In this document: in pieces, positions 1 to 4,933 of the stretch
Numbering within the stretch: position 1 is the stretch's first letter
How the letters are laid out: every line of letters starts with the position of its first letter
Assembly (NCBI GenBank): GCA_011048855.1
Contig: DSCZ01000266.1
Coordinates: forward strand, 1-5,776
Source: Desulfobacteraceae bacterium
GTDB lineage: Bacteria; Desulfobacterota; DSM-4660; Desulfatiglandales; Desulfatiglandaceae
Reading direction: 5' to 3'
DNA length: 5,776 nucleotides
Notes under the pieces: generated by a model
Databases searched by the model: none
Told to the model about the DNA's origin: nothing
The model's input: only the letters and a program-made list of their open reading frames with translations
Made by a program: the position numbers and the translations under genes

Positions 1-90
1 CTAAGAACAATCACCAGACTGGGCAGGGAGGGTGTAGGGTAATTTCCACTCTTTTTTGTCCGATTTTTCTTGAGCCAGAGCAGTTAACAA

Positions 91-1389
91 TCAACAACAT
101 CGGGAGATGGAGCCTCCGACCTGCTCGGGGCGTATGAAAAAAATCCGGGTCTTGCCGATAGTTTGTTTTGTATGCTCGGTTTTGTTTACCACGAAAAAAC
201 ATTCCGGCTGATATGCGTCGATAAAACTGCGGGAGGAACGGGTAATTTTTCCCATCGCATCGCCTGCTTTCACCTCCCAGCCGGAGATAATCCCCCTGTG
301 CTCCAGCACGAAATCCACTTCGGCACCTGATTTACTGCGCCAGAACCTTATACTGTTCAGCAATGGATTAATGGCCTTGTACAGCTCCGTAAAAACGAAA
401 TTTTCGAGAACCGCTCCCCGGTCCGGGCGGCCGCTGTATGAGGTAAAGCCCCCGAAAATCTGGTTGCGGATGCCATTATCCAGAAAATAAGCCTTCGGTG
501 CACTGGTGATCTCGGCCCGCTTGCCTCCCACATAGGGCCTGATCAAGCGAATGATATGGGTGTTTTCCAAAATGCCGGCGTATTCCCTGACCGAATCATT
601 ACTTATGCCGGCAATTGCGGCCCATTCCGAAAAATTGCACAGGCTGCCGATCTGGCTGGAACAAAGCTCCATGATCTTTCGGAAGGCGGCCGGATGCCTG
701 ATCTTCAGCCTGTCGGACGCGTCTCGGATAACGAAGGATTCCACCAAGCCGATAAGTTCCCTCTCCGGGTTTTGTGATGTATACACAGGCGGGTATCCGC
801 CATAAAGCAGGAGACGTTCGAGTCGGGAAGCCACTTTCTTTCGGGACAATGCCGGGGCTCCGCGGATATTGAAGCACACTTCCTCCAGCGATAACGGGAG
901 AAGGAGATGGCGATGTGCCCTGCCGGCCAATGACTCCCCGGTACGTGATTCGAGATCGAAAGCGGAACTTCCGGTCGCGTAGAAAGAATGATCTGTCCGC
1001 CGGTCCACGATCCCTTTCAAGAAAAGACCTGCTTCCTGCAAAAATTGTATCTCATCAAAAAACACCGGCGTATTTTTCTCGACCAACCCATCTATATCGA
1101 CAAGAAAAGATGCCGGAGAAGACAACCACTGGCGAACGGCGGGCTCCTCGCAATTGATATAGAGACACGGCCGGGCTGATTCAGCCATTGTTTTCCATAT
1201 AAGGGTCGATTTGCCGGCTTGCCGCGGCCCCACCACCAGGCATACCCGTCGGCCCGATTCGAAATTGACGGAACGGGGTATGTAACATTCCGGTAAAAAC
1301 CGTGCCTGCCACTTCTGCACATCCCCTCCTTCAAGCCAGGGATTGTCAGCCGTTATTACCTGCAACGTGAAATCTGAAATGGTTGTCAT
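91..1389 (-). CDS. AAA+ ATPase with C-terminal DUF4143 domain
   Basis: Predicted 432-residue cytoplasmic ATPase of the widespread AAA_14/DUF4143 type, whose cellular role and substrate are not established. Seen in the sequence: Walker A GPRQAGKST near residues 54-62, Walker B VFFDEIQ near 109-115, a sensor-1-like YATGSSA near 137-143, then the family's LPLSLEE and YGGYP stretches. The C-terminal part has LENFVFTEL, GAEVDFVLE near 354-362 and WEVKAG near 371-376, an arrangement resembling a degenerate PD-(D/E)XK nuclease fold. I chose the ATG at 1389 over one nine codons upstream because GGAG lies six bases before it. Length is normal for the family and nothing looks broken. It is divergent from the biotin operon and shares no evident function with it. 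Family assignment is firm; biological role unknown. Confidence 0.9.
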   Translation of the reverse strand: MTTISDFTLQVITADNPWLEGGDVQKWQARFLPECYIPRSVNFESGRRVCLVVGPRQAGKSTLIWKTMAESARPCLYINCEEPAVRQWLSSPASFLVDIDGLVEKNTPVFFDEIQFLQEAGLFLKGIVDRRTDHSFYATGSSAFDLESRTGESLAGRAHRHLLLPLSLEEVCFNIRGAPALSRKKVASRLERLLLYGGYPPVYTSQNPERELIGLVESFVIRDASDRLKIRHPAAFRKIMELCSSQIGSLCNFSEWAAIAGISNDSVREYAGILENTHIIRLIRPYVGGKRAEITSAPKAYFLDNGIRNQIFGGFTSYSGRPDRGAVLENFVFTELYKAINPLLNSIRFWRSKSGAEVDFVLEHRGIISGWEVKAGDAMGKITRSSRSFIDAYQPECFFVVNKTEHTKQTIGKTRIFFIRPEQVGGSISRCC

Positions 1390-1395
1390 CGGTAT

Positions 1396-1399
1396 CTCC
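1396..1399 (-). promoter_or_regulatory. Ribosome binding site that sets the ATPase start
   Basis: On the minus strand GGAG is followed by six bases and the ATG at 1389. The alternative upstream ATG at 1416 would place this site inside the coding region, so the shorter protein beginning MTTISDF is preferred. Confidence 0.55.
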
Positions 1400-1471
1400 A
1401 GGTATGTTCCACACAATCACCCGTTTGGATAATTCTTTGCCGCGATTCTGTCATTTATTTATTCAGAAACC

Positions 1472-1500
1472 ATTATCTCTTCTAAATGCGAGCGTGGCTA
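1472..1500 (-). promoter_or_regulatory. Possible sigma70-type promoter of the ATPase gene
   Basis: Reading the minus strand, TAGCCA (1500-1495, four of six matches to TTGACA) is followed after 17 bases by GATAAT (1477-1472, five of six matches to TATAAT). It lies about 80 bases upstream of the chosen ATPase start. This is a consensus match only, and such matches are common by chance in AT-rich spacers. Confidence 0.3.
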
Positions 1501-1592
1501 GAAATTAGCATGGTTAATTTTTGGTGGCAATAGAAATCGGCAGGGATGATATATCGGGTGGGTATTGAAGGTTTGAGCTGTCTGCTGTATCG

Positions 1593-1626
1593 GTCTTGTA
1601 GGCCGGGTTTCCGTACCCGGAGAGAC
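1593..1626 (+). repeat. REP-like palindrome with GTAG foot
   Basis: A perfect 6-bp stem CCGGGT (1603-1608) / ACCCGG (1615-1620) has a 6-base loop. It is preceded by GTAG (1598-1601) and enclosed by an outer GTCT (1593-1596) / AGAC (1623-1626) pair. A GTAG or GGAG tetranucleotide at the 5' foot of a GC-rich imperfect hairpin is the hallmark of REP elements mobilised by REP-associated tyrosine transposases (RAYTs). Only one clear copy is visible here, so the assignment rests on shape alone. There is no T tract and no convergent gene, so a terminator is less likely. Confidence 0.45.
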
Positions 1627-1782
1627 AACGGTGTTATTCGTTCCACGATATCGGGAAAAAACCCCGACCTCTCAGCAACAGTTAACGGTTCGAATGAAGG
1701 TCTCCATGGCCTCTCCATCATTTATATTGAGGCTGCCGAATACAGTAGCGCTTTATCACCCAAATTTCAAGGTTTCTTTTCC

Positions 1783-1818
1783 ATTGTCAACCCATATCGA
1801 CCCTTGATGGTTGACAAT
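1783..1818 (+). promoter_or_regulatory. BirA (biotin) operator upstream of birA
   Basis: ATTGTCAACC (1783-1792) and GGTTGACAAT (1809-1818) form a perfect 10-bp inverted repeat separated by exactly 16 bases. The E. coli bio operator has the same layout: TTGTAAACC, 16 bases, GGTTTACAA. The arms here differ only by the A-to-C change in TTGTCAACC and its mirror. The site lies 75 bases upstream of a birA gene that encodes a DNA-binding winged helix and heads a biotin-uptake operon. The expected action is binding of a BirA-biotinyl-AMP dimer when biotin is sufficient, shutting off birA and the genes behind it. Seen: the repeat, spacing and context. Inferred: binding and repression. Confidence 0.88.
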
Positions 1819-1840
1819 TTACCGCCCCCCATGCTAGAGA
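1811..1840 (+). promoter_or_regulatory. Candidate birA operon promoter overlapping the operator
   Basis: The right operator arm contains a perfect -35 box TTGACA (1811-1816). Eighteen bases later is TAGAGA (1835-1840), a weak -10 box strengthened by an extended TG at 1832-1833. Bound BirA would cover the -35 box, a simple repression geometry. The -35 is convincing; the exact -10 is uncertain. The symmetry of the arms also places a TTGACA on the minus strand in the left arm, but I see no good -10 for it. Confidence 0.5.
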
Positions 1841-1893
1841 AGCATTCCTGACGCATTCGAGAAACCATTTCGCCCTGGAAGGTACGAGCGACG

Positions 1894-2859
1894 ATGAAGA
1901 ACCATTTGATTGAAAAACTCAAAAAATCAGGCGATTCCTGGATATCGGGCCAGGAACTGAGCACCGCGCTCGGTGTAAGCAGGTCCGCCATATGGAAGCA
2001 TATAGAAGCCCTTCGACGGGAAGGCTGCAGGATCGAAGCTTCTCCGCGGAAGGGGTACAGGCTTAAAGGGACACCTGATTTGCTGAGCGAGGATGAAATC
2101 AGGCGGACCCTTACAACCACCAGCATTGGTAAACATCAAATAGTTTATCTGCCGGAGACGACTTCCACCAACTCCGTTGCCAAGGGTATCGCCGCCGAAG
2201 GCGCCCCGGAAGGCGCTCTCGTGGTCGCCGGATCCCAAAAGGAAGGACGCGGCAGGAAGGGCCGCACCTGGTTTTCTCCGCCGGGGCTCGGGCTGTACGC
2301 TTCGCTGGTGCTGCGGCCGCACCTGCCGCCATCTGAAGCCTTCACTTTCTCGCTCCTGAGCGCGCTTGCGGTCGCAGACGGCATAGCTTCCCTCGACAAC
2401 CGTCTCCATCCCGCGGTCAAGTGGCCGAACGACGTTTTAATAGAAAACCGCAAGGTGTCCGGTATCCTGATCGAACTTGCAACCGAAGCCGACCTCCTCG
2501 ATTATGTCGTTGTAGGATTCGGTATCAATGTCAACACGGAGTCCTTCCCTACAGGGCTTCGCATGGAACCAACCTCCCTCTTGATTGAAACCGGCCGGCA
2601 CATACCCAGGATCACCGTGCTCACCGCCATTATTGCTCGATTGGAACACGAATATCAGAGGCTGCTCGAAAAAGGTCCGGATCCGATTCTTTCCGAATGG
2701 CGCAAACGCTGCGACATAGAAGGCCGACTGGTATCCGTCGAGAGGCTGGATAAGGTCATCAAAGGCATCGTGAAATCCGTCGATCGTGACGGCTCGCTCA
2801 TCCTGGAGGACGCTCAGGGCCGGATCCACAGGATACATTCGGGGGATGTGGCGTATTAG
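1894..2859 (+). CDS. birA: Bifunctional biotin-[acetyl-CoA-carboxylase] ligase / biotin operon repressor BirA
   Basis: A 321-residue cytoplasmic enzyme, the same length as E. coli BirA. It makes biotinyl-5'-AMP from biotin and ATP and transfers biotin to the lysine of carboxyl carrier proteins. Residues 1-60 form a winged helix (SGQELSTALGVSRSAIWKHI, then the wing GCRIEASPRKGYRL), so this is the DNA-binding class. The catalytic domain has ETTSTN (88-93), the adenylate-binding loop GRGRKGR (118-124), KWPND (176-180) with the conserved Lys176, VSGILIE (188-194) and GFGINVN (208-214). A small C-terminal domain (about 270-321) has the usual GRLVSVE and IHSGDVAY segments. All key motifs are intact. 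GGAAGG at 1877-1882 is the likely ribosome binding site, 11 bases from the ATG. The gene follows a BirA operator, implying autoregulation, and leads the uptake genes bioY, bioM and bioN. Confidence 0.97.
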   Translation: MKNHLIEKLKKSGDSWISGQELSTALGVSRSAIWKHIEALRREGCRIEASPRKGYRLKGTPDLLSEDEIRRTLTTTSIGKHQIVYLPETTSTNSVAKGIAAEGAPEGALVVAGSQKEGRGRKGRTWFSPPGLGLYASLVLRPHLPPSEAFTFSLLSALAVADGIASLDNRLHPAVKWPNDVLIENRKVSGILIELATEADLLDYVVVGFGINVNTESFPTGLRMEPTSLLIETGRHIPRITVLTAIIARLEHEYQRLLEKGPDPILSEWRKRCDIEGRLVSVERLDKVIKGIVKSVDRDGSLILEDAQGRIHRIHSGDVAY

Positions 2860-2909
2860 ATGTTGAAATAAACGGCTTAAGACCGTTGTCAGTGAAGCGG
2901 CAGCGGAAC

Positions 2910-2938
2910 GGTTGTCGTAATCGTAATCGTAATCGAGG
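2910..2938 (+). repeat. Left hexamer array flanking the four-helix-bundle gene
   Basis: After GGTTG come three perfect TCGTAA units (2915-2932) and a diverged TCGAGG unit (2933-2938). Bases 2911-2923 are a perfect 13-bp inverted match to 3327-3339 in the right array. The diverged last unit supplies the GAGG that serves as ribosome binding site for the following gene. Confidence 0.85.
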
Positions 2939-2940
2939 AA
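2935..2940 (+). promoter_or_regulatory. Ribosome binding site of the four-helix-bundle gene
   Basis: GAGGAA lies three bases before the ATG at 2944 (five bases if the core GAGG is counted). It arises from the last, diverged unit of the left hexamer array, so the repeat and the translation signal are physically joined. Confidence 0.5.
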
Positions 2941-2943
2941 GCC

Positions 2944-3417
2944 ATGCTGTTTGGACATGAACAACTTGATGTCTACCAAAGATCAATTGACTACGTGTCT
3001 TGGGCCCACAACCTGGCAAAGCGACTGACTGGTGTGGATCGGCATGCGAGGGATCAATTGCTCCGAGCTTCTCAATCGATTCCCCTCAACATCGCTGAAG
3101 GCAACGGGAGAGGAACAGATGCCGATCGGCGGCGGTTTTTTGAGATTGCTCGTGGGTCAGCTCTGGAATGTGCAGCGATACAGGACTGCCTTGCAGCATG
3201 CGACGTCCTGAATGATGACGAGAACCACAAGGGAAAAGCGATGCTGGTGAGGATCGTTTCGATGCTGACCAAACTAGGGAGGTACAAACCACGAATGAGA
3301 GAAGATCCTGCACCGTACGGGCGTTGCGATTACGACAACGACAACGATAACGACAACGATAACCAAGAAAAACCTCGGCATGAGATACTTCCGGGATCCC
3401 ATTACCCGCACCGATAG
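2944..3417 (+). CDS. Four-helix-bundle protein (23S rRNA intervening-sequence protein family)
   Basis: A 157-residue protein of the four-helix-bundle family first found in 23S rRNA intervening sequences (TIGR02436/PF05635 type). Its molecular function is unknown; relatives form oligomeric helical bundles, and Avd of diversity-generating retroelements is structurally related. Family marks are LDVYQRSIDYVSWAHNL (8-24), LLRASQSIPLNIAEGNGRG (39-57) and RRFFEIARGSALECAAIQDC (63-82). The recognisable bundle ends near residue 114. Residues 129-140 are DYDNDNDNDNDN, translated from the hexamer array, and 141-157 are a tail with no likeness to the family. Since the usual proteins are about 115-130 residues, the C terminus is probably extended by read-through of the repeat. 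The gene splits the biotin operon, is bracketed by inverted arrays, and probably is a passenger rather than a biotin gene. Confidence 0.88.
   Translation: MLFGHEQLDVYQRSIDYVSWAHNLAKRLTGVDRHARDQLLRASQSIPLNIAEGNGRGTDADRRRFFEIARGSALECAAIQDCLAACDVLNDDENHKGKAMLVRIVSMLTKLGRYKPRMREDPAPYGRCDYDNDNDNDNDNQEKPRHEILPGSHYPHR
3327..3364 (+). repeat. Right hexamer array, translated as Asp-Asn repeats
   Basis: Six hexamers CGATTA, CGACAA, CGACAA, CGATAA, CGACAA, CGATAA are followed by CC. On the minus strand this reads GGTTA then TCGTTG/TCGTTA/TCGTAA units, the same type as the left array in inverse orientation. Because the unit is six bases, a change in copy number keeps the reading frame and only alters the number of Asp-Asn pairs (residues 129-140 of the four-helix-bundle protein). 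Confidence 0.88.
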
Positions 3418-3452
3418 TCATGCCTACAACTATTGTGTAACAGCTATCTCTC

Positions 3453-3457
3453 AGGAA
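3453..3457 (+). promoter_or_regulatory. Ribosome binding site that sets the bioY start
   Basis: AGGAA is followed by six bases and the ATG at 3464. The same frame is open back to an ATG at 3380, but that would add 28 residues without family character and overlap the end of the preceding gene, so the start at 3464 is chosen. Confidence 0.6.
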
Positions 3458-3463
3458 TACATA

Positions 3464-4033
3464 ATGAACACCCTTACCACGTCATCCTCCAATGCAACAA
3501 CCCCCATCCGTGGGATGGTCTACGCTTCCATGTTCGGGGCGGCCACCGCGGCAGGGGCTTATATCATCATACCGGTGCCGCCCGTGCCGGTTACGATGCA
3601 GACCCTCTTCCTGAGCCTTGCGGGAGTGCTTCTGGGCGCACGCCTGGCAGCGATGAGCCAGATCGTCTACGTGCTGATAGGCGCGATGGGGCTCCCGGTT
3701 TTCGCGGGTGGGAAAGCCGGGCTCGGGATCTTGATCGGTCCCACAGGCGGTTACCTCGTGGGATTTATTGCCGGGGCCTATGTCATCGGGAAACTCGCCC
3801 AGTTGCGTCCTTCAGGCGGAATCGCCTGGATCTTTTCGGCGATGGCGGCGGGAACCTTCGTCATCTACCTCCTCGGAGTGGCCCAGCTCTCCGTGGTCGC
3901 ACAACTGTCCATTCCGAAAGCCGCAGCCGTCGGCGCGCTTCCATTCCTGCCCGGAGACGCCGTGAAAATCGCATTGGCTGCTTTTGTCTGGCGAAAGCTC
4001 CGACCGCATCTTGACATTAGAGGTTCCAGATGA
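3464..4033 (+). CDS. bioY: Biotin ECF transporter substrate-binding subunit BioY
   Basis: A 189-residue integral membrane protein, the S component that captures biotin for an energy-coupling-factor importer. Family marks are all present: PVPVTMQTL (40-48), the GLPVFAGGKAGLG stretch (76-88), GPTGGYLVGF (92-101) and the late LPFLPGDAVK (159-168). About six hydrophobic segments are visible, roughly 17-38, 46-62, 64-80, 92-112, 118-146 and 152-176, as in known BioY proteins; a short polar N terminus precedes them. Length is typical. The gene stops 4 bases into bioM (ATGA overlap at 4030-4033), which indicates translational coupling. It probably depends on the BirA-controlled promoter upstream of birA, since I found no complete BirA operator or strong promoter directly before it. 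Confidence 0.96.
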   Translation: MNTLTTSSSNATTPIRGMVYASMFGAATAAGAYIIIPVPPVPVTMQTLFLSLAGVLLGARLAAMSQIVYVLIGAMGLPVFAGGKAGLGILIGPTGGYLVGFIAGAYVIGKLAQLRPSGGIAWIFSAMAAGTFVIYLLGVAQLSVVAQLSIPKAAAVGALPFLPGDAVKIALAAFVWRKLRPHLDIRGSR

Positions 4034-4857
4034 TCCGTCTCGACTCTGTTACATATTCCTACAACGGAACAGGTAAGATCCTGAGCGGGATATCACTTGA
4101 AATTTATCCAGGCGAACATATAGCTGTCATAGGCCCGAACGGAAGTGGAAAAACCACACTTCTCCGGCATATGAACGGACTCCTTTCACCGTCTTCGGGC
4201 CGTGTTACCGTGGATGATTTCGACACGAAAAACCAACGCACGCTGCCACGGGTCAGGCAGCTTGCGGGAATGGTTTTTCAGAATCCCGACAACCAGATAG
4301 TCGGGATGACCGTGGAGGAAGATGTAGCCTTCGGACCCGGAAACCTCGGGCTTCCCCCGGCTGAAATCCGCCGCAGGGTGGAACGAAGCCTTAACAGGGT
4401 TGGAATTCAGGACCTGTCTCACCGAACGCCTTCCACCCTTTCCAACGGCGAAAAACAACTGGTTGCGGTCGCTGGGGTCCTCGCCATGGAACCGCGCTAT
4501 CTGCTTTTGGACGAAGCTTCCGCCTACCTGGATCCTGCCGGGAAGGCACGAATTTCGGAAGTCATATCCGAACTCGATCGTGAAGGAATCACAATCGTTC
4601 ATGTCACCCACGACATGGACGAGGCCGCGAGAGCCCGACGGGTTATCGTCTTGGCTCATGGACGAATCATCATGGACGGTCCTCCGTCTGAAATATTCAA
4701 CAGAGCGGACGATCTGGACGGTCTCGGTCTAGCGGTCCCCGCGGCGGCAGGCCTGGCGCACCGCCTCCGCTCAGCCGGCGTACCGATCCCATCAGGAATA
4801 CTCACGATGGAAGATGCGGAGGAGGCGATAAAGAAGCTTTTAGCTTTTAGCTTTTAG
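4030..4857 (+). CDS. bioM: Biotin ECF transporter ATP-binding subunit (EcfA/CbiO type)
   Basis: A 275-residue ABC ATPase that powers biotin import with BioY and BioN. Visible motifs: Walker A GPNGSGKTT (35-43), Q-loop VFQNPDNQIVGMTVEEDVAFGP (first part 82-90, Gln84) which is characteristic of ECF ATPases, signature LSNGEKQ (137-143), Walker B YLLLDEAS (157-164, Glu162), D-loop SAYLD (164-168) and switch His194 in HVTHDMDEA. Only one ATPase gene is present, so a homodimer is expected, as in dedicated (group I) ECF systems. The signature departs from LSGGQ (Asn139, Glu141). The last six residues (LLAFSF) and the TAG stop are encoded by a heptamer repeat array, so the natural C terminus has probably been replaced. 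It starts within the bioY stop codon. Confidence 0.94.
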   Translation: MIRLDSVTYSYNGTGKILSGISLEIYPGEHIAVIGPNGSGKTTLLRHMNGLLSPSSGRVTVDDFDTKNQRTLPRVRQLAGMVFQNPDNQIVGMTVEEDVAFGPGNLGLPPAEIRRRVERSLNRVGIQDLSHRTPSTLSNGEKQLVAVAGVLAMEPRYLLLDEASAYLDPAGKARISEVISELDREGITIVHVTHDMDEAARARRVIVLAHGRIIMDGPPSEIFNRADDLDGLGLAVPAAAGLAHRLRSAGVPIPSGILTMEDAEEAIKKLLAFSF

Positions 4858-4933
4858 TTATTAGTTATTAGTTATTAGTTATTGGTTATTGGTTATTGGT
4901 TATTGGTTTATTATTTGGAATCTGGAATTTTGA
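4835..4933 (+). repeat. Heptamer tandem-repeat array filling the bioM-bioN junction
   Basis: Ninety-nine bases split almost entirely into 7-base units: AGCTTTT x3 (4835-4855), AGTTATT x4 (4856-4883), GGTTATT x3 (4884-4904), an 8-base GGTTTATT (4905-4912), then ATTTGGA, ATCTGGA and ATTTTGA (4913-4933). The bioN ATG follows immediately. Neighbouring blocks differ by one or a few bases, as expected from slippage and drift. The array encodes the end and stop of bioM and the ribosome binding region of bioN. Confidence 0.93.
4923..4927 (+). promoter_or_regulatory. Ribosome binding site of bioN, supplied by the repeat
   Basis: TGGAA lies six bases before the ATG at 4934. It spans the junction of two ATYTGGA-type heptamers, and a second GGAA one unit upstream (4917-4920) is an earlier copy of the same motif at a less favourable distance. 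Confidence 0.45.

Larger units (their letters stand above)
1417..1893. other. Intergenic region between the ATPase gene and birA
   Basis: About 480 bases between two divergently transcribed genes. It contains the candidate ATPase promoter, a REP-like palindrome (1593-1626), a weaker hairpin TCGGG/CCCGA at 1651-1667, and the BirA operator with its overlapping promoter (1783-1840). Open frames here, such as a 101-codon frame on the + strand at 1546-1851, show no recognisable motif or good ribosome binding site and run through the palindromes and operator, so I treat the stretch as non-coding. Confidence 0.7.

Noticed and set aside
11..202. Minus-strand open frame overlapping the ATPase C terminus, considered as a frameshifted extension
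   Set aside because: The ATPase already has a normal-length C terminus ending in its own frame, and the alternative frame shows no family likeness.
1651..1667. Hairpin TCGGG/CCCGA as a terminator
   Set aside because: The stem is only 5 bp, the A/T run is in the loop rather than after the stem, and no gene ends nearby.
1546..1851. 101-codon open frame on the + strand between the ATPase gene and birA
   Set aside because: No recognisable motif or good ribosome binding site, and it runs through the REP-like palindrome and the BirA operator.
2871..2887. AACGG/CCGTT hairpin after birA as a terminator
   Set aside because: The stem is 5 bp with a 7-base loop and no following T tract; the operon appears to continue into bioY. 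A competing pairing ACCGTT/AACGGT (2882-2887 with 2907-2912) is equally weak.
2944..3417. Diversity-generating retroelement, because the four-helix bundle is related to Avd
   Set aside because: No reverse transcriptase, template repeat or variable repeat is present in the window.
2944..3417. 23S rRNA intervening sequence
   Set aside because: The gene is flanked by birA and bioY; no rRNA sequence is present on either side.
3433..3441. TTGTGTAAC just before bioY as a second BirA operator
   Set aside because: It resembles only one operator arm and imperfectly; no matching GGTT-type arm lies 14-16 bases away on either side.
4835..4933. CRISPR-like array
   Set aside because: Units are 7 bases and directly adjacent with no spacers; this is simple tandem repetition.
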